Shown here: one piece after another, positions 1 through 11,070 of the stretch
Layout of the letters: every line of letters starts with the position of its first letter
How positions within the stretch are numbered: position 1 is the stretch's first letter
Assembly: GCA_020064725.1 (NCBI GenBank)
Contig: JAGTWJ010000008.1
Span: 620,001 to 684,000 of the forward strand
Source: Drechslerella dactyloides
Taxonomy: Eukaryota > Ascomycota > Orbiliomycetes > Orbiliales > Orbiliaceae
Direction: 5' to 3'
Length of the DNA: 64,000 nucleotides
Notes under the pieces: generated by a model
Database searches by the model: none
Seen by the model: the letters and a program-made list of their open reading frames with translations, nothing else
Told to the model about the DNA's origin: nothing
Made by a program: the position numbers and the translations under genes

Positions 1-977
1 TTGCCCTGGCTCTGTTCTTCTGGTACGTTCCGTTGCCGGAGTGCACGTAAGTTTTTCATCCAAGCCCATATACGTGTGACATATCATATGGTTGCTGACC
101 ATCATTGTGTCCTAGCGACGCGGAGTTAACCCGTGTGAATCGATGGCGGCCCGCATCGTCGGCGCTTACTGAGAAGCGTCGGAAGAAGTTCCTCGGGAGA
201 CACTCGCTGCTGCTCCTCGGCGTCTGGGCCCAGTTCTGCTACACCGGAGCGCAGGAGATAATCAGCATAAACGGAGCCTCTCTCATCCAGGTGTTTTCGC
301 CGGAATACGCGTGAGTGATGCCATGCCATGCTATCCCATCCAATTACGCCATAGTCAACCCCTCATGCTAACCGACGCATCGTCGCAACCGACACAGGCA
401 CAATGCAAACTCGTTCCTGTGGACCGCCGAGGGCCTGCTGGCCTTCGGTAGACTAGCCGGCGGCGTCGGCATGTTCTACGTCCCCGCGCGAATGCTCTAC
501 CTGCTCTTCAGCGCGGGCTGCATCGCGACCTCGTGCATCCTCCTCGGCCTCCAGCATAGCCCTGGCTCGGACAACAGTGTAGCTATCGTCGCGCTGCGTA
601 TGCTGCTGCAGTTCTTCGAGTCCATCTGCTTCCCGACCATCTTTGCCCTATCGCTCCGAGGACTCTCGGGACGGAACGTCAAGTGGGGTGCGTCATGGGA
701 GGTTCTCGGAGTCTGCGGCGGGGCTGTGTGGCCGCCCGTGTACGAGGCCATCCGGAACCGGTCTCGTCCGGATGACCAGGCGGGAATCAGGATGGCTTGG
801 GTGCTCGTCATCGTGCTCTTCGTAGCGGGGCCCGGGATCCAGGCGTTATTTGTCAACTTTATACCGAGCTGGCGAGGTAGATTGGACGGTTTGAGCAAGC
901 GTGAGCTCCGGGAGGGGTATGAAGCGGACGGCACGATCGGTGGCCGGTTGGACGAGACGAACGACCACGTTGCATGA
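1..977 (+). CDS. FucP-like MFS sugar transporter, 3' part (5' end outside window)
   Basis: This is the C-terminal 272 residues of a membrane transporter of the major facilitator superfamily. Exons are 3-46, 116-310 and 398-977, and the phases of both introns (47-115 and 311-397) match. The visible part has several long hydrophobic segments, for example around WAQFCYTGAQE, MLYLLFSAGCIATSCILLG and WVLVIVLFVAGPGIQALF. The stretches QFCYTGAQE and ESICFPTIFALSLRGL resemble the L-fucose/glucose permease (FucP) subfamily, whose members carry sugars with protons across the plasma membrane. That family assignment is from recognition of these motifs, and the substrate is inferred only. The protein ends in a short hydrophilic tail. 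The start codon and N-terminal helices lie before position 1. A sibling MFS subfamily is possible. Confidence 0.8.
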
Positions 978-3900
978 ATTGGGGGGAGAGGGCGTGGGCG
1001 GCCGGGGGAACCGGAGGGCCAAGGCTTGCGCTGTGCACGTGCTGGATATGCCGGAGATATCATGCGTATGGTGCTTGTATATTGGATGTACATGTATATG
1101 TGTATGCACACTGGGATCACGAGGTGTCGTTTTTCCTAAATTCTCAATGCATAAAGTCGGTGGGAAAAAGTTGGCGATAGGTCGGTTTACAAATTTCTGT
1201 CAAAGCTAGCAGGGCAATTGATACGGCAGGCGTATCGATCGGGGTATCGATAGCAGCAGCTCGACCCAGTAGGCATCTCGATCGATGTCCAAATCTTGGT
1301 AACTGGGAGCATTGCAAGCTACAAGTAGCTACCTGGTCACGCGCAGCTGCATGGCTGGCGTTAGCTGTTTTACTTTTGAAGATTTCCTCCAAATATTTCC
1401 CAGACGTACCCAACTTTCCGTCTACGGGTGCTCTGCGCTCGCCTATGCACATAAGAATCCAAAGCAGCGCTCGCGAGGGTGCAGCAGCTAGTAATGTAAT
1501 ATTTCAGGCGCCATGCGTGCGTAGGCGGTTGGGGTGTTTTTTTCTCACTTCTCCTGTCAGATTGTGGGAAAGAGGCGACAATCATCCGACCAACTAGAGC
1601 AGCTCTCACCGTTTTATAACTCAGCTCGACGGTTTATCCGAGCTGCAGGCATGCATGCGTGCAGCGCTGCTACCAAAATTAGAACCATCGCATTTGCAGT
1701 TATTCGATCGCTCGTTCGTACGTACCGCGGAACAGATACGAATTGTTACCGCTCTTTCAAACGGGTTGAATTTGAATCGAAAGCTAGGCATGTACCTTCG
1801 AATTCTTTTCTCTCTTGAGAAATACTGTCCGGCCGAGTTCGACTCGGACCCGAATTCGAAGGCTAGGCTTCTAGATATTTCCTGGCCTTGCAGCTGCAGG
1901 TCGTCATCGCATTGCCGCCAACTTGCGCCGTGCTCTTTCCCCAGTTGGACTCTCCCTGCCTCTTCGGAACATTTCTCGATATGATGCGAAACGGCCGACA
2001 TGGTTGGTGGTTCATTCGAGCCCTTGAAGCGACGCAACCTGCATCTGCGAAGCTGCGGCATCATCTTTTCTTCCCGGAAAGGACTCTTTTTCCCATTGAT
2101 TTCTTTTATTCCATTATTATTATTCTTTTTTTTTTTTTTTTTTCTCTTCAGAAGAATACAATTGGATCCACTTGAGCGGGCCAAAAGCAGCGGCCGGGTG
2201 AAAAAACCACGTTTTTGTTCCCAACCTTCCTATTGATCCTTGGGAAACTGGCATAATGACCGAGCGAATGGCTACCGCGGGTCTCGCTCGCGGTGATCCA
2301 CAGGAGCAGGTTGATAACATCCGGTATCTTAAGACTGACAGCAGCAACGGCATGAACTTATCGTCAATTGCATCCCACTTGATATCATCGATATTACTTG
2401 CACTCATTATTACTATTAAAAAACTTAGTAGGCTGTTTCTAATGTCCTTCAAACGAGAGAGAATCTGCGCCAATCGCCACACAGAACCAGAGCAGAGACA
2501 AGGATGCCATGGCTGGACCCGTCCCCGAATTTCAGTTTCTCCTTGATCAAATCCCAGTGTCCCGAGTCTGTCCATCATGACCCACCTTGATTGCAATGCC
2601 TTGCGCTTCGTCCCTGTCAGTTCTGTCTGCCTACCATACTGCAAATGGGCATGCTATTCGAAGGGCTGTCAAATCGAGAGTGGATGGCCTTGGGTGATAA
2701 TCTCGGGTGTACCAGGTCGGTGCCGTATCCGTCTCGATTTTATTGACATTGGCTCTCTTCTTCGTGGCAATTAAACTGGAGATCGCGTAGAGGGTGGCAG
2801 GAAGAAACCGTCAATCCAGGTCACGATATTGATTTGCATGACACGAAAGGGAAAAGAATTCCCCCCCAGACGCGTTTGAGGTCCAGAGTCACGTTCGGGC
2901 GCTTGGATGGATGGGATGGGTCATGGGTGGAGCTTGCTTGCCCAGCCATCCGAAACAAGACAGTTGAAGGGGGCGAAAAGGGGTTCGATGCGATCTGAAG
3001 TTTACATATGATTTTGATTTCGATAATAATTATCCCCAAAAAGTGTCCTGCACACACCTCCCCCACGTGGGTTCTGAGAGGCTGGGGAAAACATATTAAG
3101 TAAACGTAAACCCCGAAACTGGCGAGATGCGAGGAAGGAAGGCAAAGGAAAGCAAAACAGAACGGACGGGGGGTAGGAGAAGAAACGAACGAAACGCACG
3201 CGTGAATGAGGAAATCGAAGAGAAGAAGAAAATTCTCCTTACAAGTGCTTTTGCGCTTGCCCTTTGCTTGCCTGCGGCTCCCGCCACCTGCATGCATTGC
3301 ATGGACGGCTGGATGCGAAGGAGGTCCATGGGCCCAGCAGTCCGGTACCTGCTCATAAAGATTTCGGTGGCGTGGTACATTACATTTTAATCAAGTTCCT
3401 CAAGAATTTTTATCTTCCGTGCGAGGGGAGACCTTGGGCGGGCTTGCCTCGTGGACACGGTCCCAATGTTCTGGATCAATATGGAAGAAAGAGTTATAGT
3501 CCGCAGTCCGGTCGCCAAGTGGCGATGTGCATATTGTTTGCACGATTTTTATGCGTGTCAGACGAGGCGAGTGTGCAACTTTTTATAAGAGCTTGGCTAA
3601 GTATGGCATGTTAGCGTTTTTGAAGATTGGAGAATTCCGCCGGATTTTCGAGCGGCATGATAATCGACGATGCATGCGTCTACGCGAACGTTTGGTGAAT
3701 GCTCCTGGTCATGAGGATGGGTGGACGTTGAATGTTAATAATTCAGTCCAGTGCGATGATGACACGCAGTGACGACTCGCGCGGGTTTTCGATCCCGGCC
3801 GCCTCGACCGACGGTTTCTTCTACATGGAGCCAAGTTAAGTTGCGGCCTATGCAATGCAACGACCAAGAGTGTTTTTCTTTTTGTTTTGTTTTTTGCGAA

Positions 3901-5600
3901 GCAGCCAGTCACCGCCGCGATGAACATCCGCAATCGGATCCTGATGCGTGGCTCTGTTGAGAAGAGATTTTTTTTCTTTCTTTCTTTCCTCTTCCTCTTT
4001 CCTGTGTTGGTGTTTTTCTTTTTATCGGAGACCAGACCTTGATCTTGTCACGATCCCGAGACGGTTGTGATCGGACTGTAATTGGCGAGCTGTCGCATGT
4101 TGATGCTCTCGCACCACACCCACAGACCGAACGATCTCCACACACTCTTGAAAATACCTGGAAGAGCATTGGCCCAGCCTGCCATATTCCGGATATTGCG
4201 CAGAAAAGACCTGAATAAGAATTGAATCCAGCTGTCCAGTCCGCGGTCTGGCTTCCTTGGCACCATTGGCCTTTCACCCGCTTCCGCGCAGCAGGAGGCT
4301 TTCCTTTATCTTTTTGACGGGCCCGCCTCTGCATGGACCGTTCTCAAGGATCCGGCCGGAGCGCACACATCATTCGTCCCTTGGGACGAAAGAGCTAGCG
4401 GACGGCGAGAGACATGCAGAAACCAGTCACGTTGACACGGCACCGAAGGGTCTTGCACCGCAGGTCGTTCGTGCCGTTGCATGACAACAAACAGCCGCTG
4501 TGGGAAGGGAGCTGTCTCTGGCGTGTGATGCTGCTGGCCATTGCATGATTATCGACGGACTAAGCTTCGCCGACTCACCACACTAGTAATCAGCGACTCC
4601 GTGGTCAGGTTTTTGAGCGGCAATCGGCCTGGGCTGGCAGGGGAGGAAGGGAAGGGAAGGGAGGCAGTCAGCCACCCCTGCGGTTCCTTGGCACCGACCA
4701 TCGAAACGTCGGGCTGGCCTGGGCTTGGACTCTTTGGCGTTTTTAAGGGGCTGGCTGGAGCAGGTTTGACTCTGGACAGCATCCACCGTGACCGAATGCG
4801 AGTCGCTAGCTCTGAGGGGACTGGCCTCGAAGGTGGGACACCCGAGCGAATTGGAGACGGGACATGGCTGCTACCCGTCCCCATTGGCGGTGGCCCGAGA
4901 TCAGGGAGCTGTGCTAGGGAGAGTGAGAATTAGAATCAGAATAAGATCAGGAATAAGAAGCTCGAGAGGACAAGTGATTTACTTACTGCTAGCTAGCTTA
5001 CCGGCGTCATCGACCGATGTCACCAAGGCAGCCAATCTGTATACCGCCGTCTCTGGCGATGCGTCTAGTTGCCGTGCAGGGCAGCCGGGTCCGTGATTGT
5101 CGACCGGTTCGAGCGTCTGTCGTGAGAGTCAGGGGACCTTGCTCTCACAAACCGTCGCCAGACGAGCTTCCTTAGCCCAGCGTCGCTCTGCGGGTTCGGG
5201 CAAGGTCGACAACGTGATTGATGCCCAACCGGGGATAGTTGCATGTGGGGGAAGAGACAAGCGCAGCGAGAACGAAAGACGCTTCGCATTAGCTGGAGAG
5301 ACACCTCAGCAGCAGAAACGTACGAACGAGGTCTAAAAGTTTCTCCTGCCTGCCTGCCTGCCTGCCTGCAGCGCACCAAGAAGCAGCTGTGCCGGCCTTG
5401 CTTGCCTGCGGTGCTGCAGCTCCATGCACACCGTCAAGCCCGTCTGGAAACATTATTACTTTAGCATCGAATCAACGGGTCTGGGAGCTGCAGCAGCTGT
5501 CCAATGGAGAACGAGGCCGGCTTCAGGTCGATGTACGGTGCAGGTTTCTATTTATTTGTTTTAATCCCTTGGCTGGCGATATTACATATCATGTCACATA
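978..5600. other. intergenic, no gene seen
   Basis: About 4.6 kb between the transporter stop codon and the kinase leader. Open frames here are short, overlap on both strands and show no family motif or consistent splice structure. A pure T run lies at 2126-2143. I see no RNA gene or mobile element. Confidence 0.6.
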
Positions 5601-6828
5601 GCTAGCACGATATCATCCCGAGCTGACCTCCTCTGTCGACTCGGCCTCCGGTAGCTAGCTCTCTCCCTCTCTCCAACCTCTTTCTCGCCGTCATCAATCG
5701 TCGGACCGCACGTATCGCAGCATCGACGACGACGACAGGTACATACACAATCCGAACGGACCCGATCCAGCTTTTATATCGAAAGGGGACGCCCGCAGCA
5801 GCAGCCGCCAGCCATTAATTACTGGCTAGTCCCTTCCCTCGCTTTGATCCTCCCTGGCTCTGGTCTTCCTCCGTCCGTCACTCTCGCACTCACACTCTCG
5901 CCCAACCAACGAAAACGGCGAGCCGGACGGCCCTCACCTGATCTCACACGCTCACTCCATCAACCCATCCTTCTCGCCCACCGGTTCGCAGGTTGAAACT
6001 GCCCTTCCGTTCGGCCTCGAGAAATTGCTGTCTTCGGGCCCCTTGCCAATCCCATCCCTCAAATCAAGAAACTGGTAAGGGGAAAAACGAGGAAATTGCA
6101 AGCCAGACCAGGTTAGTGCATTGCTTTTTTGATTCTCGGGACGGGCAGGGCCCCTCCTCCTCCTCCTCCTCGTTTGTTTCCTTTTGGCCCCATCAAACAG
6201 CCAAGTCAATCCCATCCAGCAAGCCGGCAGGCAGGCAGGCAGGCGGGCAGGCGGGCAGGACAATGATCGTTTTTTTTTCTTCAAAGCACCGGCGCCGTGC
6301 AGAAAGAAAGAGACAATGAGAAAGAGAGAGGCCTGGAGGGAGCAGTGGGCACTTGCTTGCGCTTGCAGAGGTGCACTTGCCTGCGCCCGTTGCAGTCGTC
6401 TCAATGCCAATGCCAGTGCCAATGCCATGGTGGATGTGGGTATTGAATGGTGAATGGGATGGATCGAATTGAATGGTTGAATTGGGCCATTGACATTAAC
6501 GTTTTAACATTTAACGCTGCCTGTAAGAGATGGTGGTAATGGTGGAGGAGGGTGTTAAGACAGCCCGTTAAGCACAAGCACACTGTCAGCCAGCGCCAGC
6601 CAGCCAGCCAGCCCAGCCCAACAGCCAGGCTGCGTTGACCCGACGTTGAAGAAGAGAAGCATCTTGAGTTATATGGGCCTCTCGATATTGCCCGACGTCC
6701 CCCATCGACGCCATAATTTCTTCTTCCCCTTCTTCACCTCTTCTCCATCCAGACATCCATCCTTCTTTCCTCCCTTCTTCGCATCGTCTCCTGAATATCC
6801 CCATCCATCCATCCATCCATCCATCCAC
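5345..6828. repeat. cluster of tetra- and trinucleotide microsatellites
   Basis: Several simple repeats lie within 1.5 kb. They are CTGC units at about 5345-5370, CCT units at 6152-6171, GGCA units (some GGCG) at 6224-6259, imperfect 6-bp AATGCC/AGTGCC units near 6399-6426, CAGC-type units near 6592-6612, and CCAT units at 6800-6828. All fall in the region upstream of the Ime2-type kinase. Confidence 0.85.
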
Positions 6829-8509
6829 CCAATCCCTCCCCTCCCTCGCTCCCTGAGGACGCCCCGGCCGGGTTCGACTTCTGTGCGTTCGCCTTCCCTG
6901 CCCGCCGCCCGCTACCGCTGTGCTGCTCCCCGACGGCCGGTCTGCACTTCTCTCGCCCCATCTGCAGCCATCTCGCTTTTCTTCCCTTCCTTTCCAATCC
7001 ACTCTCGTCACTCACACACACCCTCACGCTCTTTTCCCACTCTTCTTCTTTTTTATTTTTTTCTTCTCTTTTAATTGTCCTTCTTTCCTTTGTGTCCTGT
7101 CCATCCATCTACATGCTAGTCTTTCCAGTCATTCTTTTTAGCATCGTCGGTGGCACGCTCCAGCGCCCAAGCTAACCCTCCGCAAGCAGCCCGCAAGAGG
7201 CAACGCATATAACAGCATCACCCACAACCTCCACCAACTAAACCTCACTAATTCTACACCATCCACCCGCATCCACTGGCTCCGCAGCCCCTCTGGTACG
7301 ATACGGTCTAAAAGTCGCCGCCCCCTTGCGTCAATCCGCTCTCTTCCCTTTCCGTCCTTCAATCGCTATCCTCCCCTAGCGCGACGGCGGCGTTGTAAGG
7401 AAAAGGCCCTATCGCCCATCCGAATTCTCACATACATTCTCTCGTTGAACCCAACTCGCTCCGGCCGGAGAACTAGTCGAGAAAGGGGGACCATTCTTGC
7501 CAACTCGATCGTCTGCCTTACAGTTCTAGACTGGCACAGGCCCTCGGAACGCGGTCGACTATCAGTGCGTATTGTATATATTCGCTGGTTGTTGCACAAT
7601 TCGCAACTTCTCCAGATTCTCCCCTCAGCCCACCAATCCTCACGGATTCGCAAGCGCCGACTGCCCGCGGAAGCCATCTCAGGGACCCTAATTATAGGCC
7701 AGAAGCAACGATCATTATATCCGTTTCTGTGAAGCGGCCCGCGATTCAGGCTGGGAAACCCACTGTTTTGGATTCCTGATCGACTTCTGATATCGAAAAT
7801 CCAGCGGCTGAAGTTCCGACTAGGTTAGTGTCGACGCTATCTCTTTGTCTCCTTTCGCCTTAAATACATCCTATTTCTCTTTCTTTGGGCCATCCCTTCG
7901 ACGCGGCAGTTCCACGGGGATGGTCATCAGCGTCAGGAAAAGCTTGTGGAACCCTGTGTGCAGCCTTTTCAGAAGCCTGTGAACCCTTCGAGGTTCCTCA
8001 GGGCTGAAGAAGACAGGGAGCGAGATTCAAGTTGCGCAATTCTCGAGCCTGCCGACCGCATTTTAAAGATGCTCGCATTCCTGTCGCTCCGCTCCTCACC
8101 CCTGAAGTTGGTATCATGAATCTCCTTGCTGTCCAAAGCCACCCCGGGATATTTATTTAAAAAGAACTCGTCGGAAACCTTGAACTTGGTTTTCTTTCGC
8201 ACTGTCAGACGGGTCGGCTGGTTTGACAATCGTCACTTTCTTTACGCATTCGGTTGCCCGTTTCGTCGATCGAACGGCTGGATCGGGATCACTCTGCTGG
8301 TACCTGGTCGTCCTAGTCAATTGCGCCCGGCGTCCTGACAAGGTTTCTTCCCGCATAGAAGAGCACCTGAGCGTTTAAATTTCCTTTGTACGCCCGTACT
8401 TTTTCAGTCATTCTCACACCGTCGATTACTCGAGTGTACTTCACATGGAAAAGACATCAAGGCTAATCATGATTCGTTCGATACAGTAGTCGGTTGTTTT
8501 TAGATCACA
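5601..8509 (+). promoter_or_regulatory. probable promoter and long pyrimidine-rich leader of the Ime2-type kinase
   Basis: The 2.9 kb before the kinase start codon is increasingly rich in C and T on the plus strand, strongest at about 6720-7130. It has no convincing coding frame. Pyrimidine-rich leaders of this kind are common at fungal transcription starts. I infer a long 5' untranslated region that may contain introns; I could not place its start. A short uORF lies at its end (separate entry). Confidence 0.4.
8445..8489 (+). promoter_or_regulatory. 14-codon upstream ORF in the kinase leader
   Basis: A complete reading frame (ATG at 8445, TAG at 8487-8489) encodes MEKTSRLIMIRSIQ and ends 20 nt before the kinase ATG at 8510. 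If transcribed it could lower translation or make it conditional. The alternative is that a leader intron ending in the TTTTTAG just before 8504 removes its end. Confidence 0.4.
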
Positions 8510-11070
8510 ATGTCGCTACTCTCGACAGGGAACCTGTCCCTGACGGATAAGTTCGAGATCCTGAAGGACATTGGCGATGGGAGTTTCGGTAGTGTTGTGC
8601 TCGCCAAAGTGCGGAGCGCGGGCAGCAGTATTGCGAGGCGAGGCTCAGTGGTATGTATACATCTGTGATCTTTATCATGAACGTAGAAGACCGTTGAGTC
8701 TAACGAGCGATTGCGATGTGAACTAGGTCGCGATCAAGACGATGAAGAAGACTTTCGACTCGTTCGCCCCGTGTCTGGAACTGCGGGAAGTAATATTCCT
8801 GCAGAAGCTCCCGCCACATCCACACCTCGTCCCCGCCCTCGACATCTTCCTAGACCCGACAACAAGGAAGCTCCACATCGCCATGGAATACATGGACGGT
8901 AATCTGTACCAGTTGATGAAGTCGAGAGATCACAAGTGCTTGGACCAGGAAACTGTGAAGAGCATACTGTAAGTGGCTATTCTAGACGAATGTGCATAGA
9001 GCGATAGGCCAGATTCCCCTAACCGGTTGCGAACGCGAACGTCATAGGTATCAAATCATGTCCGGTTTGGAGCACATTCACGCACAAGGCTTCTTCCATC
9101 GTGACATCAAGCCCGAAAACATTCTAGTTTCAACATCGGTCGGACCTTCTTACGATACAAACGCTCCTTTCAAGCGATACGCGTCGATGACACCGCCCGC
9201 AACTCCTGGTGCTTACACAGTCAAGATCGCAGATTTCGGGCTCGCACGAGAAATGCACTCCAAAGTACCCTATACGACATACGTTTCGACGAGATGGTAT
9301 CGGGCGCCAGAAGTGCTCCTGAGAGCTGGGGAATACTCCGCCCCAGTAGATATTTGGGCTGTTGGTGCGATGGCAGTTGAGATTGCGACTCTGAAGCCGC
9401 TATTTCCTGGAAGCAACGAGGTCGACCAAGTCTGGAGGGTGTGCGAGGTTATGGGCAGCCCAGGCAACTGGCAGTCCCGGAGTGGGAGGAAGATCGGTGG
9501 TGGTGAATGGAAGGAGGGCATCCGGTTAGCACAGAAGCTCGGATTTTCGTTCCCGAGGATGACGCCGCAGTCCATCGAGCAACATTACTTGCCGTTGTCT
9601 CAATGGCCAGCGACGCTTTCTTCATTTGTTACTTCGTGCCTGATGTGGGACCCGAAGACAAGGCCCACATCGACTCAGGCACTGGCGCATGATTACTTCA
9701 TTGATGCTGTTGACCCACTCAAGCCAAAGCCCGTTACCACCACCGCAACCACTCGTTCGTTGAGAAGTCGGCAGTCCGAGCTCGGCCGGCCGTCGATGGA
9801 GCAGGTCGCCCAGCCGGCCCCCCAGCCAGTCCTGAATACTAAGCATTCCTGGTTCCGGAAGTCGTTTGCGGGCACCAACACCTCGTCGGTCTTCCAGGTC
9901 TCCGCGAACACCGTTCAGCCAGAAACCAAGCCTGCGCCGAAGGTCACACAACAGGAAGTTCCAACCCCAGCTTCCACCCGCCAACCCACCGAGAAGCGTT
10001 CGACATGGCACGGGCTCCGAGGAAACGGGGCCGCTCCCATCCCCATCCTGCCATCCATCAGACCGATTACCCCTCTGTCTGACACTGTCCACGCCCAAGC
10101 CACGAACAACCACTACGCCGACCACACGGATCATAATGCGAAACATCTTACTTTCGATGAGAAGTCGGGGAAGAAACTGGGAAGGCAACTGTCGACCAAC
10201 AGTCAGCAGCAGTACACAAACCCTGCACATGCTGCAGCTCTCTCATCGCTAACCGGTCAGAACAGCAGTCGCGGCGTCATGTCCCCGCCTGGGACGAAAG
10301 AAGGGATATTCTCCCACTTCCGCAAAAGAGTTCGCAGATTATCCGGAAGAACGTCCATCCCGGTATCTCCCGCGGACGATATTGAGGCTCAGGTTGGATG
10401 TGGACCATGGTCATCAAATAGATCTTCGATGGTGATTGACCAGATTTCTAGCCCAACTGGAACAGCCTCCGGCGATTTTAAGGAAGCCAGCCGAGAGTAT
10501 GCTCCTGTTCAGGTTTCCGAAATCCCCGCCGTCGCAGGCCTAGGCGGAAACAACCGACACTCGAGATCTCAATTAATCTCGCCACCTCCCAGCATGAACT
10601 CCCAGATCAAGAGGAACCCGTCGTACCCTCCAAGAGTGGAACCGCAATCCCAGATCACTTCGCAAAACAGCAAGGCCCGACGGCAAATGGTCAAGAACTC
10701 CGCTGCTCGCTACGAAACTCCAGACGAAGAGGAAGAGCTTCTGGACGAGGCCATCATCTCGGCAGCCAGGTGCATTCGAAGATTGGAGCGAGGGTCTCCG
10801 GTTCTGTCCCAGCAAGGAACACCCGAGCGAGCTGTTCCCTCCCATGGCTACCCGACTCCTCCATCTCACAAGCAGCAAAAGCCTGCCCTTCAGATCGTCA
10901 GCGGTACCACGCGGACGACGGATATGGCGACGAAGGGTCGAAAGAGATCCGGCCAGCGCAATTCCGAAGAGGACAGCCCAATCCCTAAATGGAACTCACC
11001 ACTACTCGAAGGCGGCAGCTGGGCCGCGTCTGCTGCTGCTTCTGCGTATACGGCCGGCTCGAAACGTTAA
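8510..11070 (+). CDS. ime2: Ime2-type (RCK/MAK family) Ser/Thr protein kinase
   Basis: This encodes a kinase of 801 residues from exons 8510-8650, 8727-8968 and 9048-11070, with intron phases consistent. The N-terminal catalytic domain (about 15-360) shows the glycine loop GDGSFGSVV near 22-30, the VAIK lysine at 51, HRDIKPEN with catalytic Asp147, DFG at 190-192, a T-T-Y activation motif at 204-206 and STRWYRAPE at 208-216. The TTYVSTRWYRAPE signature is typical of the Ime2/RCK/MAK group, which controls meiosis in yeast and light-dependent sexual development in Aspergillus (ImeB). About 28 extra residues with SMTPPATPG sit between HRD and DFG. The tail (about 360-801) is long, basic and Ser/Pro-rich and looks disordered, as in other fungal members. 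Symbol is by homology; function in this species is inferred. Confidence 0.92.
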
